NCBI RefSeq assembly: GCF_018139145.2
Contig: NC_059487.1
Location: 8,701,792 to 8,765,791, forward strand
Direction: 5' to 3'
DNA from: Gymnogyps californianus
Taxonomy: Eukaryota; Chordata; Aves; Accipitriformes; Cathartidae
DNA length: 64,000 bases
In this document: one piece after another, positions 15,001-26,085 of the stretch
How positions within the stretch are numbered: position 1 is the first letter of the stretch
Layout of the letters: each line of letters begins with the position of its first letter
Position numbers and translations under genes: made by a program
The notes under the pieces: generated by a model
Database searches by the model: none
What the model was told of the DNA's origin: nothing
The model's input: only the letters and a program-made list of their open reading frames with translations

Positions 15001-18000
15001 TACTGGTCCCCCGGGCAGAGACGTGCAAAGCCCACCAACCCTGAAAAGAGAAGGAAAATTCCTAATACTTGTAGAGTTTTACAATGTCCCCCAAAGCCTC
15101 AGCTTGCAGTAAATAAAGTGACTATCTGGCTAACACCCCCTTGTGCTCAACTCCATGCAAAAGCTATGCCACCAGCCCAAAACACTCGTTAGAAGGACAA
15201 ACTTTAATTGAGCTGAAGAAAGAAAACTTGTCAGCTTTTGTACTCAAAGATCTTGCAGTGGTGAAGCAAACAGAAGTTTGCCAAAATTCTGTTCAGGGTC
15301 TGATCCAGAAAGCCAGTGGAAGCAACTGACATTGAATAAATGGACTCTCAATGGATCAGATTGCTACATAGGAAACCCAAAACGAGTTGATGAGTCTTGA
15401 AGGAAACAAGAAAGCAACATACCTTTCATCTTCAAGTGAAACTCTCCCAAATGGACCTCCAATGCCCCTTCTATAAAGCACATGTCCTAGAAGAAAGACT
15501 GAACAGTCACTGTGACTGAAAAGCAGTGCAGAGTAGCTACCTTCCCATACATGCCATTTTCTTATCTCATCTTTAAAGGACTTTGGCTTTTTTTTTTTTT
15601 TTTTTTGCCGCTCCACAGAAGAGTGGAGCTGCTTGAGCAGTTCACTGTCAGTTACCTTCCACTGCTTGTTTTGTAAGACTAGCATAGCTTATTCATTATT
15701 CAATTCTCATCTCATTACTTCCAGCGGAAGTCATAACGGACCCCAGTATTAAAGCAGAAATTCAAAAGATTTTTCACTTGTCTTCATGAATGCATGAAGC
15801 CAAGCTGAGTAGGGGCAAAAAAAGGGCATAGAATTCAAGAGCTTTGCCTGTAAGGTATTCACCTCACAAGCTTCAGTTCACATTATGTACCTGTATTTCA
15901 TTCACATGTTAAGTTTTTAAACCCACACCATTAAAAAAAAGCCAGCAGCAAGTCCTGGCACATTTTTTGCTAAAGAACAGTCAGGTCTTCGTTACACGTG
16001 TGTAGTATTTCCTACCTCTGTGCACTCTTGGAAGTTCTTGTAAAGCTCCACTAGGCTCTCTCTGGAGGCTTTGGTGGAAGGAGACAAGGAAAAGGCATGT
16101 TTCATATTAGTGGCCCCATCTCGTAGTCTGGACTGGATACAGTAAGCTTCATAGAGTTCTTCTACCTTCAAGATTTGGGGGGTGGGGGAAGAATGAACAA
16201 GAATTACCCCAGCATAGTTTTAATAAGTTTTGGGAAGAAACATCAGCAGTCTTTCCTGGCAAAAAACCGAACCAAATCCCATTATCATAGTATTGCAGAA
16301 TGCTGCAACTCCTGCATTTTACAGACTGATTAGAGTGCAACAGTTTGTAGGCATTCCTGCAAAAAAGCATGGGATATTGAGATACAATTCACTCTGCTAT
16401 TATCAGACTAGAAGACGAGGAGTAGAGTAACACTTTGTTCAGGGAAAAATTACTTGGGGAGCAGGAAACTGTTTCCCTCAATACAGCTTAAAACACTTAC
16501 ACCTTTAGCTATGTCAGAGGAGAGATTTAGTTCCTTCGGAAGCAGATGGCAGACAGCAGACATGCACTCTACAGAACTGCCCATTTGGGCCCTTGTCGGA
16601 AGCGGGGAAGAACATGTAAGTCTTCCCACAGCAGCACTTTCTGAATAAACTGGCAGAGTAGGCAAACTGGTTTCACAGGGAAACTCAGGTTGGGTTGCAC
16701 CCAACATTCAGCCTGAATAGAACCATTCAAGGAAAAGAAGAAAAAAAAAAAAAAAAAAAAAAAATCGCCTCCTTCTGTAAAAAAAGGTGGTTACAGCTTT
16801 CAGAAAGTACCCAGCATTATTCCCCTTCAGGTGAATTATAATAAAGTATTTTCTATTTAGATAGTTTGCCTATGTAGCAGTGTAAGCCTTACATGTACAA
16901 GATATAAAACCCCTTACCTTGCTTATGTGAAACTCCAGTTTTCTGATGTATCTCTCCACAGAGCGGATTTGCTTTTGAAGAGGGGAGAGAGAGGGGGACT
17001 TGAGAAATTATTTCCTAAACATGCCTTTAAGTAACACAGTAGACACATCATCAATTTTTCTCTATTTGCAACATTTCATCTCATCCTCAATAGTCTTACC
17101 TTATCCAGGTCATAGTAGAAAGCCTGAAAGAGAAATAGCACAGGCTGAACAGGAGAGCATGTATATTTGTACATATTAACGATACTTCCATATTTACTGC
17201 AAGACTCACTATGCATATCTTAAGTTACACTAAATTAAGCTGCATTGTTTACTACAAGGAGACAGTCCAACATCTTTAAAGTAGTTTCATTTTCTGTTCA
17301 TGGTTGGTTGGTTTTCGCAGATGCTTGAAGCGAGATAGTAAGAGCCTCACCATCGGCTATAACAAGGACTTGGACATTGGTCATGGTACAGGGGAGTTTC
17401 TGATGTCTTTTTTAATCTAGCTATTATTTCCCAAATGAAAGGCAAAGTTGGATCTGCAAGTTGTCTTTTCATTAGCACTGTTGCTGAAGGTACTTCTAGG
17501 GAGCTGTGAACATGACAGACTCTAAAGCTGCTAGGACGCATTCACCAACTACAGAAAACAAAGCCCAATCTTTATTGCCATTTCTGTCCGTACAGTCAGG
17601 GACGAACACTGATCCCTAAACAGACACTAGGAGATACCATCCCAGTAAGAAAAGGAACACGATCTCAAGAACACTGCTGGATGCTGAAAATGTGAAATCC
17701 CAAGTTTAATTCTCACATCTAGAGCTAACGTGCTTGGTAAATTTCTGATTGTGACGCCTTGCTGGACCTCACCTCAGTGCTTTAACTGGAAAACCCCTGG
17801 GGGTCCCAGATGTGAGAGAGCATCTACTTTAATGACTTCATTTTTAAAGTCATTTAAGTATTTAATATTAAAAGCATCTTACCAATCTGGAGTTCCTTTT
17901 CGTATCTTTGTGTCGACCAGAGAGATAATCCAATTCAGCCTGATGTGCTTCCAAGTATTCACTGGAGAGGAAGAAACCCCAGTGTTACATTCTTCTGGTA

Positions 18001-21000
18001 CATTCATTGTAACACCTCCCCAAAGAATTTTTCAGCAGAATGTTACAAAGCAACTTCCTTCTCTAGAAGACTTCTCTTGTTTTACTCTCTAGAGATGTGA
18101 ATGGCTATACAGAGAGACATGGCTCAACAGACAAGAGAGGGTAGTTTCCATAGACAAATATTTGTCCTAAGTGCAAGAGTCACTCCTAGAGGAGCATCTG
18201 TATACAATAAGTGCCAGCAGATGCTGGTTACTGTTACCTAACATTTAAAGATGCTGTACATTAGGAATCCTCCTGAATCCTTTTTACTCCTCCAAGATGT
18301 GGAATACTACAGTGCAGTTCAAGGCGGCCACCACTCCTGCATAAGGTATATACGTGTACACATGCACACACTGCACTCAGACATTCACTATTTCTTGTTC
18401 CCCTTCATCTAAAATAGATCATTCAAGTGAAAGATAGGCTTTATTCTGGGAATGCAAGGTGAAACAAAACAAGACAGTAGAGCTGGAAGTACTACTCAAG
18501 GCAAGAGGAAAGGAGGGATGTAGGAGGAGAACAGTAAGTTCTAACACACACATAACCCAGCTCACAGATCTCCTTTTCAGATTCCTCTAACTATTCCTGT
18601 TTGGCCTTCTGGAACCTTTTCTGTAAGGTAGAAGATCAGTTCATTTGTTGAGCAAGTCTCTTCTTACAGTTACTGAGGTGTAAGAATTCATCAACCAACT
18701 CCATCTTACAAAGTCAAAGAACTGCAATATGAAACACTTGCACTACAAAACCAAGCTCATAGAAGTACTCCACAGGTAAGGTAGGGCACACGTCATTCAG
18801 TGTTCTAGCAAACAGAGCTGATACCACCTTTTAGTATGCTAGACAATTTCTTAATGTAACCATTACTTTTTCCAGAATGGGAACTATTTTGCAAGGTGTG
18901 AAGCACTTGGTGCCAGCTGGCTTCTACAGAGTTGCTTGCATGCAAGGGTTGTCCCTTAGGAGCTCCCACAGGGCCTTAAACTATTTCTGCTGAGATCATC
19001 TTCTTCCAACTTTGCTTTTAATACAGAGCAGACTTAGGTAACTTTTTCCTGTTCTGCTTAAAAGGGAACAAGAGTCACCTGGTAAATACTACATTGTAAG
19101 ACAGAGTCTCTGAGCAGTCAAAATAACTTCATTTTAGACAGCTGCACTTCTTCACATTTGCTTTGATGCATTTCATTTTCTTACTTCTACAAAACCAGTT
19201 CCCCCAAGACAGTCAGTGGCTCCAGCATTCAGCTGTCTGCTCTTTACACTTGCCTATTAACAGCTCAGTGCAGAAGTAGCCAAGGCTGGTGGCAGAAAAA
19301 GAGTTCACTTACCTTTTAGAAGAGCTTCATCACTTTTAGATTTAAGTATGTTAGAATTGCCAGCTTGATGGAATGGTACCCAGATGGTTAACAGAATAGT
19401 TATTTTCTATAGCTATAAGAAACAGGCACGTAAAACATGTTCTGTACTAAAAATTCAAGTCACTCCAGCACCAAGTGCACTTAGTCTGCATCTACTTAAA
19501 ATTTGGACTTTGCATTGCTATTTGATACAGTTGTTTTCTGTAGGTTACTTTAGTCAATTAGTTAGCTACTCAGTTTTGGCAGGAGTCTGATCCTATGGCA
19601 TTCGCTGCAGAACTGGGAACAAATTCTGATCCACTTTATGGTTTCTCCTCCCTAAGCTCTGATAAATTCTAAACTCTGCAAAAACATTTGGTTTCATTAT
19701 TTGTTTTAAATCTAAATCCACTAATAAGACATTGACTGATATTTTTAGGGCTAAGACTTTACAGTCTTTTATTGGAATAAAAAAGTGACACATTTGAGCT
19801 TACAAAACTGTATTATTACAGTGCGTTTTATGTTCTTTGCTTAAGAAAACAAACTATGATCAGAATGAATAGAGTAGCAAAATTCTGAGGACAGCAGCAA
19901 TATACTTGAAGGAACTGTTAGTAGGATGCCAGCAGAAAGAGCTACAGGGTTTACAACTCCAAGGAAAGGTATTTTATCTTCTGATAGTAGCTTCAGGGTG
20001 TAAATGAAGTTCCTATATTAGACTAGGCCCATCAACATCAACTGTAATGATTTAAGATGTGTATTTTTATATAATAAGATCTGAGGACTCAGTTAAAGGT
20101 TGATCAGTTTCAATCACTGATGGAGGCAAACAGCACTTACCACCACTTCCTTTCTGGTCTATAATACCAAGAGAGCAAGCTCATCCATGTTTTATTTGCC
20201 ATTTCAGCATTGAATAATATCAGCATTTCTATGAGGTTACTGACAGCTTCCTCAAAGCCAGAATACCCTAAATTCAGATTGCCAGCCCATCCTTTGATCT
20301 CTGCTGCATACACCTCACATCTGCCAGACAGAGACAACAGACAAAATTGGTCTTCAGCCTTTTCACTCAAGTCTGTACTGATGCAACGTTGACTGCACAG
20401 TCAACCATAATAAAGACTCTGAAACAGTGCTACATTAAAAGCAAGATAATGTTATTTACATTGCCATAAGAAGATGGAGTTGTACTACAGCTTTGTTTCA
20501 TCACCTCAAGTCAGCTGAAGTTTTCAGGTGGATCTGCTTAGACCTTTCCCTTACAACAAGCCACCCAGAGATGAAAGAGTACTTTTGAACTCCAGAGTTT
20601 AATTCTATTAAAAGAAAGAGGAAAAAAAAAACCCCAAACAAAAAAACCCACCCCACTAGAATATCTAACTCTTGACTTTAAGTGTTCTCTAATTAGCATA
20701 GGGAGAATAGAAATGGTTTATGAACCAGCCTCCCCACTGTGTCCTTGCAGGGCACACCCTCTCTTTCAGACTTGGTTTTAAGTCAGCTTTCTGAGTCAAA
20801 GCAAACTCCACACAGCTCCCTCTCCAGAAACTTTCTGCCAATCATCCCCCAGGTCTGGCTGTCCCATCCCTATCCAAGTCTCTCCTAGATCTGCAGACTT
20901 GCTGCCTGCCACCCTGCATGCTCTGAAAGCCTCTCTTCCTCAAGAGAGCTCAGTTGCTCCCCAAGAGATGGAGGATCTCCCCACAGAGTTCTACCTGTCA

Positions 21001-24000
21001 CGGACTTCTTAGAGAAGTGGAACAAACAAAAACATCAAAGCACTTTGTTTACAAGCAGACTGTCTGAGAGTGAATGAAACTTGTTTTACAAGGTCCCAAG
21101 CCAGTGTCTGGGAAAGTCACTACTATATGTTTACAGATCCTAGATGGAGACAGAGAACGGTGATACACAGACTTAAGCAGCATGACTAGTTAAGGCAAAT
21201 TACAATATTTAAAAAGTCCTTACTTAAGTCCTTTCTTCAAAGCTTCAAAAATTTTCTTCACCTGCAGTGGCTTTGGATCCCAGATGACTGCCCCCTTCTG
21301 CAGGGAATTATAAGCCTTGGGGGATTTCAGTGACATTCTTGATCTCACTGAACTTCTGCCGAGAGACTTTCTGTAGAAAGAGAAATGAAATATGGGAAAG
21401 ATGCAAAACCCATCACCGGGGAGAAGAGAGGTGCCTAACTCACAAAGCTTCCAGGCTACAAAGTTTTATGTCCAATCCCATATACCTTTACTCAAAAGAA
21501 CAAAGCTCTTGGACACACTGAGAATATTTTCACAGATAACATTAGAAAGTTAAGGCCCAGCCCTAACTACCTAGCGCAGAAAAACTGCAAGTTTTTTGTG
21601 ACTTCAACAATAATAATTTCAATAAGAAACACCTCCTTCTCCAAGCTTGACGCAGACTCTGAGAAGCCGAGTGGTTCTCTTTTATCCTTTTTAAATGAAG
21701 AAAAATTGTGCAGGTCTCCACTTCTTTGGGAAGGGGGGCGGGGGGGAGGGGGGCACTGAGCAAGGAAAAAAAAAGCTCATTTTTATAACAGGTTAGTAAC
21801 AAGTTAATATTCATACTGCTAGCAATCGTCTTAACAGACATGTATCTACAACATTTAAACCAGAAAATGAGCTCTCTGCAAATGGTTCTTTCGCATTGTC
21901 AGATTCCTGCCTGGCTTACCTCTATCTATATACTCCTCTAAGTCTTAGTTATTTTTATATAGTTTTGTTAATACTCCCTGTAAGTCAAGCCTCTAAAATA
22001 ACATTACCTAAAGAAGTTTCCCATTCCACCAAGCCAACTGGTTGCTCTCAGAGAAGCTTTCCACCTTCTCTACAATCTCTATCCTAAATTCAGCTCACCT
22101 GGAGAAATGATGACCTTCAACAGGCTTAATACTTAGCCACTGGCTGTTTTAAGTTCTAGGCATGTGACTGAAGGCTTAAGGAGATTATTGAGCTTGGTGA
22201 TTAAATCCTAGGCCAGCACACCTGGGACCTGTCCCCAGTCCTGTTATAGAAACCTTTGAGTAACTACTTTAATCATCCTGGTGCTAAATTTCCACTTAAC
22301 TCCATTTTTTAACATATAATCTGCAAAAAATCTGATAAAATTCAGTGTTGCCAAACATTACTGGATATTTAATTTCTTCACCCCAATGATTATCTTAGTT
22401 TTTTAAGATGGCTTAATGTAAAGTATTAATTAACCAAACCATTTGGAGCTCAGGTTACCTATAATGAGGAACACAACTGTTAAATTAGAAACTTACATTA
22501 ATACTGTTTTCTTTCATAAGATAATGAATCTTTGAGTATTCCATGCAAAGTGAGAGGGTTTCAACAGGAATAACACTGGAAGGGACAGTCTAGCCAACAA
22601 CAGCAGTTGAAAGAATCTCCTACAAGAATCATCACTTAAAATTCTTTCATGCAGAGAAGGAAATAGCATCCGGTTCCATGGTTTAGATGAGTACTCTAAT
22701 TACCAAGATACCATATGGAAGATATAAGATAATTCTATCTTTTGAAATTAAAAAGCCCAAGTTACTCCTGGGTTTTGTTTATCTTTGGAAAGGAAAGGAC
22801 TTTGATATTTACCTTCAGAGTTTTGGACTGCAAATCCTAAATTCAGGAAATCATTTCCCTTCAGTTAAAGCATAGCATCTAAGCACTGCATATGGATAGG
22901 CTGGGATTTAAAATTCACCGTTTTCCTCAGTATCTCCTACTGACTGATGTAGCCCATACGTACTCAGTGCACTGATGTTAAGAATCCCATTTTCGTACAT
23001 TTCATAGAAAAGTTAAGTGGCTGACATGGGCCTTTAGGGACAGTAGCTAAAAGCTAGATGCTATGTTGCTGCCTTCCCTTGTGAACTTAATAATTTAAGT
23101 ATCAGATTTCCCATTTTATAGATAACAGTAATAATATTTACTTCCTGTGGAGACCATTGTGAGGAAAAATGAAATAGTGTGTCTGACTGAGAGCCTCAAA
23201 AGGAAGCTGCTAAAGAAATGCAAAAGTATATTTAGCATCTGCTTAAGAATCTCCATGTGGACCTGATTTGTGTGTCATCCTTTGGACAGACCTTGCATAG
23301 GGCCCCTGCAATCTCCTGCTGTGTTTTGCAACAGTGCCTGAGGGAGAGATAAGTTAGGAAAGGGTGATTAAAAAATTTCTTCATTATGCTGGGGAAGGCT
23401 CTCGAGTGTTCACTGGGCTGTGACTGAGTATCTAGTACACAGATTTTCCTTATTGTGGTGATTCCTGAACAAAACTGTCTGTCTAAACACTTAAGAAACT
23501 TAAGATGAAAAGCAACATCATAAAAAATGTATAGAGAGGCATTTGGTTAGAAAACCTTTGCAGCTTAAAGTAACAGTATAATCTTAAGGGATATATGAAC
23601 TCTTCTGTTTGGAGCATTCTTACCCTGCTGGACCGTGCCTTTGTTGGAGAAACAGCTGTTCAGCACTTTTCCTGGTAGATCCTTTCCCCGCTAGAACTCC
23701 CACTAAGTAGTTGAGCTCGTCTGTTTATATAATTTATTGACAATGTTTTTCTCAAGATCTTAGCAATTGGTGTGATTTTAGATGTCTGATCTTTGCTAGG
23801 TGTAATATTACTTTTCAGCTTCCACACAAATTAATTTATTCAAATATGAAGACTTCTTGATTACATCACAATCATGCTGGAATTTAATTTTTGCTCATAC
23901 TTCACCATGCTGTGTTTAACTAAGGTTAATTCAGTGATTTGATTCTTTGAAAAGGTATTTTATGACATGAGTCAGGTATTTTACTGATACACAACAGATT

Positions 24001-25010
24001 TTTTTGAGTACAATACTTCAGAGGCATACTTCCCAATACTTCTATATGATACTGCTAAATGCTTCACTTTGTTATTATTCTAGCATGCATTGGCAGTCAG
24101 AGATTATATTTTCCATTTATATATCATACCTTCTAAAAGCACTCAACAGGCTATACAGGGATCACTAAATTCAGAAAAAGAACAAGAGCACTTCTAGTGG
24201 AAAAGCTGCACAGTTATCTACATAGAGCAGTGCTACACAACAATTTATGATAAGCAAAAAGGGAAAAACAGTGCAGGATGGTTTAGCAATTACGGAGCTC
24301 GACTGAAGACTGGAAGACTGTACTGCAACCTTGGCTATACTATAGACCTGTTACTGGTAGCAGCGAATTTGCAGTGGCCTTCTTGGCCTGTTTGTATTCT
24401 TTCCTCCCTCTCATTTGTGGCATTGCCAGAAAGCAGCCCTTCCTCTCATGTAATGCTGCTCTTCTCTCTTCTCCAGCAGAACTTGAGTTGGGTTCAGTTA
24501 CACATTTTGCCAGGATTCATTATTAACATCCCCATCTTTTTAAAGGTCTATGAGATCTTTAATTACCATAACTATTCAGAAGGTTTTAGTCAGAAAACAT
24601 CAGTTACTACTAGGCTGCTAGCAGGAAGGGTCACAGCCCTTCATTTTTCTAGAAGAAATGGACACTGTTAACAGTCTGATACATAACCTCTGAAATCCAG
24701 CCATCTCTGAAGTACAGTGTGTACAGTAGTAAGACAGTATGGTGTGAAGTATAGCTATTTATCAGTGAACCATGACGACACTCAATAGTTTTAAGATAAA
24801 AATTAAGGAACAACGTCTACACATAGATGCCTGAGGTTAAAAAATACATTCACAGTACCTAATGTCTGTTGCCCAAACGACCAGGTGCTTTACTTTTCGT
24901 GTTACTTACGCTAATTTTCTGCTTTGCACAGTGCTGAATCCAGTGAAGGAACAACTCCTGCTGATACCACCCCCATCACCAGGAGAGACAAATGTGAGCT
25001 TGACCGACAT
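1..25010 (-). CDS. RIPOR3: RIPOR3 (FAM65C), RIPOR family member 3; gene-level entry, 3' end off window
   Basis: Fifteen coding exons read on the minus strand: 25010-24910, 21370-21224, 17961-17883, 17123-17100, 16971-16918, 16165-16016, 15486-15423, 15040-14997, 14313-14188, 11995-11850, 4857-4728, 3732-3148, 1980-1841, 970-838 and 79-1 (continuing). All junctions are GT-AG, all phases match, and the joined frame of 667 codons plus one base has no stop. Identity comes from recognised RIPOR3 blocks, for example [12 protein letters not shown] at the start, [24 protein letters not shown] and [13 protein letters not shown]. The human protein is about 950 residues, so roughly 70% is present. Known of the family: RIPOR1 and RIPOR2 bind Rho GTPases, and RIPOR2 restrains RhoA in polarity and migration; RIPOR3 itself is poorly characterised. 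The fit to RIPOR3 rather than RIPOR1/2 rests on remembered sequence and on the PARD6B neighbour. Confidence 0.95.
838..970 (-). CDS. RIPOR3: RIPOR3 coding exon 14
   Basis: 133 nt, residues 597-641. The split codon gives Ser before [15 protein letters not shown]; the exon ends with [17 protein letters not shown], the first helices of the C-terminal half. Acceptor CATCTCAACAG, donor GTAAGG. The acceptor has an unusual 20-nt T run about 20-40 nt upstream (990-1009 on the plus strand). Confidence 0.95.
990..1009 (+). repeat. Poly(A) run, polypyrimidine tract of RIPOR3 coding exon 14 on the minus strand
   Basis: Twenty consecutive A on the plus strand, read as T20 about 20-40 nt before the CAACAG acceptor of the exon ending at 970. 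Confidence 0.9.
1841..1980 (-). CDS. RIPOR3: RIPOR3 coding exon 13
   Basis: 140 nt, residues 551-597 (last codon split), encoding [20 protein letters not shown] and then [20 protein letters not shown]. Acceptor TTCTATCAACAG, donor GTATGT. The acidic DFLNAD...DELSLFG block is conserved among RIPOR proteins and precedes the C-terminal repeat region. Confidence 0.95.
3148..3732 (-). CDS. RIPOR3: RIPOR3 coding exon 12 (large variable linker)
   Basis: 585 nt, 195 codons, residues 356-550. Acceptor TTTGCTGCAG, donor GTATGG, phase 0 at both ends. It begins [11 protein letters not shown] and holds short conserved islands (SILSYL, DSFSSED, and [16 protein letters not shown] near the end) inside a low-complexity polar stretch. 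This is the fast-evolving serine-rich linker of the family, probably disordered. The open frame extends into flanking intron on both sides; the splice sites and conserved islands set the limits used here. Confidence 0.94.
4728..4857 (-). CDS. RIPOR3: RIPOR3 coding exon 11
   Basis: 130 nt, residues 312-355. The split codon makes Asn, giving [13 protein letters not shown], then [17 protein letters not shown] and REKYYL. Acceptor TCTGCTACAG, donor [18 protein letters not shown] is a family hallmark rich in possible phosphoserines. It follows a 7.0 kb intron. Confidence 0.95.
4858..11849 (-). other. RIPOR3 intron between coding exons 10 and 11 (7.0 kb)
   Basis: The donor is GTAAGT at 11849 and the acceptor ends at 4858. 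Several short open frames occur, the longest at 8657-9043 minus (128 codons). None shows family motifs, splice-site pairing or codon periodicity that I can recognise. An AT run (A9 then TATATATATA) lies near 9800. I see no RNA gene. Confidence 0.7.
11850..11995 (-). CDS. RIPOR3: RIPOR3 coding exon 10
   Basis: 146 nt, residues 264-312 (last codon split), beginning [18 protein letters not shown] and ending with [17 protein letters not shown]. Acceptor CCCTGCAG, donor GTAAGT. It closes the N-terminal domain; the [11 protein letters not shown] block is nearly invariant in the family. Confidence 0.95.
14188..14313 (-). CDS. RIPOR3: RIPOR3 coding exon 9 (C2-like region)
   Basis: 126 nt, residues 222-263, beginning [17 protein letters not shown], with the conserved [19 protein letters not shown]. 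Acceptor GGTTTCTAG, donor GTGTGG. The alternating hydrophobic pattern with tryptophans fits the C2-like beta sandwich proposed for the family. The calcium-binding aspartates of a classical C2 domain are not evident. Confidence 0.95.
14997..15040 (-). CDS. RIPOR3: RIPOR3 coding exon 8
   Basis: 44 nt. It completes glycine 207 and encodes [14 protein letters not shown] (to residue 221). Acceptor TCTCTTTTCAG, donor [18 protein letters not shown] is a signature of the RIPOR family and leads into the C2-like beta-rich part. Confidence 0.95.
15423..15486 (-). CDS. RIPOR3: RIPOR3 coding exon 7
   Basis: 64 nt, residues 186-207 (last codon split), encoding [20 protein letters not shown]. Acceptor TTCTTCTAG, donor GTATGT. 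The match to the conserved [16 protein letters not shown] block of the family is close. It lies inside a longer spurious open frame on the same strand. Confidence 0.95.
16016..16165 (-). CDS. RIPOR3: RIPOR3 coding exon 6
   Basis: 150 nt, residues 136-185, beginning [18 protein letters not shown] and ending [13 protein letters not shown]. Acceptor CTTGAAG, donor GTAGGA. It continues the helical N-terminal RIPOR domain. Phase 0 at both ends, no stop in frame. Confidence 0.95.
16741..16764 (+). repeat. Poly(A) run
   Basis: Twenty-four consecutive A in the intron before coding exon 6 of RIPOR3. No SINE body was recognised next to it. Confidence 0.9.
16918..16971 (-). CDS. RIPOR3: RIPOR3 coding exon 5
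   Basis: 54 nt, residues 118-135, encoding [18 protein letters not shown], a heptad-like amphipathic helix that matches the family. Acceptor TTCAAAAG (weak in pyrimidines), donor GTAAGG. Phase 0 at both ends. It is separated from the microexon by only 128 nt. Confidence 0.94.
17100..17123 (-). CDS. RIPOR3: RIPOR3 coding exon 4 (24-nt microexon)
   Basis: Only 24 nt, encoding AFYYDLDK (residues 110-117) between acceptor TCTCTTTCAG and donor GTAAGA. The peptide is a strongly conserved RIPOR block (LAFYYDLDK across the junction), so the exon is real despite its size. Its length is a multiple of three, so skipping it would keep the frame. Confidence 0.93.
17883..17961 (-). CDS. RIPOR3: RIPOR3 coding exon 3
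   Basis: 79 nt, residues 83-109, acceptor CCTCTCCAG, donor GTAAGA. It encodes [18 protein letters not shown] and then DTKRNSRL, a predicted helical stretch of the family's N-terminal coiled-coil region. It ends in phase 0, immediately before the 24-nt microexon. Confidence 0.95.
21224..21370 (-). CDS. RIPOR3: RIPOR3 coding exon 2
   Basis: 147 nt, residues 34-83, acceptor TTTCTACAG, donor GTAAGG. It encodes [12 protein letters not shown] and then [12 protein letters not shown], the start of the RIPOR/PL48 N-terminal domain. It enters with one base and leaves with two, matching both neighbours. In the two other frames a stop appears early, which fixes the reading frame. Confidence 0.95.
21728..21753 (+). 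repeat. G-run cluster, potential G-quadruplex
   Basis: Four runs of 3, 6, 7 and 6 G separated by AA, C and A, in a RIPOR3 intron. The run pattern meets the usual G3+N1-7 rule. It lies on the template strand of RIPOR3. Confidence 0.7.
23100..23195 (+). mobile_element. MIR-type SINE relic
   Basis: The order of elements (TTTCCCATTTTATAGATAAC, a run of ATAATATTTACTTCC, then TTGTGAGGAAAAATGAAAT) follows the middle to 3' part of the mammalian/amniote MIR consensus: fewer-than-full-length, diverged, plus orientation. Called from memory of the consensus; the boundaries are approximate. Confidence 0.6.
24275..24365 (+). mobile_element. MIR-type SINE relic (5' part)
   Basis: A GATGGTTTAGCAATTACGGAGC...GACTGAAGACTGGAAGACTG pattern followed by a C-rich 'TTGGCTATACT' stretch fits the 5' tRNA-related part of MIR (gtttagtggttagagca...gactgggag). 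Highly diverged; approximate limits. Confidence 0.45.
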
Positions 25011-25038
25011 GATTGCCAGTCAGTAAGTCTATTGGCTT
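24910..25038 (-). CDS. RIPOR3: RIPOR3 coding exon 1 (start codon exon)
   Basis: The exon spans 25038-24910. Its acceptor (TTTATTTCAG) is followed by 28 nt of 5' UTR and the ATG at 25010-25008; the coding part is 101 nt. It encodes residues 1-33 and two bases of codon 34, and begins [12 protein letters not shown], a close match to the known N-terminus of the family. [15 protein letters not shown] matches the conserved RSASFAGFS-type block, a basic serine-rich segment. The donor is GTAAGT. A longer frame on the same strand (25114-24911) is a shadow in another register. Because the exon begins with an acceptor, the transcript must start at an upstream non-coding exon. Confidence 0.95.
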
Positions 25039-26014
25039 CTGAAATAAACAGAAAAACAGATGAGTCAAAACCTTCTTGGCAGTTCCTTGTGCTGCTGCAA
25101 GTGCTGAGCTGCATGGAAGTGGAAAGTCAGAACAACAGACAGTAGATTAAACAGAAAAAAAAGCCTTGTCTGCTATACACGTTTCCTCTGTTGCCATCCA
25201 CAATACAATTAATAAGGGACTGAATAGTCTAAAATTAAATCTCTCATGCCCTCTTCAATTTCTGATTGATTTTACAAACTCACTACGTAAAAGCCAGAAT
25301 AGCCTCAATTCACAAGCTCTCTACATTTCTGATTTTTTAAAAACCCTGTAATTGTCCCACTGCTTAAGGAGTTCAGGCCAATCGGTGTATTTCCAAATCA
25401 GTACGGGTGCCAGAACAATACTTAAGCTCCAGACTTATTCAGGTCCAAAAAGCAGTTCCTTGCATCTGTGCAGAGCCACACTGAAGTCAATGGTAGAATT
25501 GGCTGAGTGTGGCACTTAAGCCCAAGGCAGAAGTCTGGTTTCAACAGTAAATTTCAGGTTCATGCTCCTCCTCTGGCAGGATTTCTTTTGGATTGCTCTC
25601 TTCTGTTTTCCATCAGTCAAACTCTTTTGCTTTCTGGAGAATTGTGTTCTTTGCCATATGTCTATAGAATCCAACTTACAATATAAGTAACAGACATATC
25701 CTTCAAAGCAGCTGTAGAAAATCACCCAGACAGTTAATACACAGAAAAATTCCCTTCCTTCCCGCCTCAAGCTGGTGTAATGTAAACATCACAACTGAGT
25801 AAGACTGAGTAAAACAAAAAGCTGGAGTATCTATCTGTAGAGAGAAGTACAAACTCCGACAAAGAGCTCTACATGCTCCATGCAAAAGTTTGTCCTACAT
25901 TACAGAATGTGCTCTGAAGAACAGTGAGCTCTTAATCTATCAGAGTAGATACTGGAAAGAAACATCTGCACTCAGCCCCTATGCCTGACATTATCCCACC
26001 AGCATGGCTACAAT

Positions 26015-26085
26015 CAGTCAGACCAGAAGCCCAGAAATGTCAAGATAAGACTTTTCCTGGCTCTGCCACTAACTTGGAGAGCATC
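26015..26085 (+). mobile_element. MIR-type SINE relic (core)
   Basis: TTTTCCTGGCTCTGCCACTA followed by ACTTGG is nearly identical to the MIR core (ctggctctgccactaacttg). The flanks are too diverged to place the ends. Confidence 0.6.

Larger units (their letters stand above)
11996..16917 (-). other. RIPOR3 introns between coding exons 5 and 10
   Basis: Introns lie at 11996-14187, 14314-14996, 15041-15422, 15487-16015 and 16166-16917. They contain homopolymers (T19 at 15588-15606, A24 at 16741-16764) and an A/C-rich low-complexity stretch at 13886-13935. No other gene or RNA gene is evident. Confidence 0.7.
17124..24909 (-). other. RIPOR3 introns between coding exons 1 and 4
   Basis: Introns lie at 17124-17882, 17962-21223 and 21371-24909. 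Recognisable content is an A/C-rich tract near 20621-20655, a G-run cluster at 21728-21753, and two MIR-like relics (about 23100-23195 and 24275-24365). The short ORFs have no supporting motifs. Confidence 0.7.
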
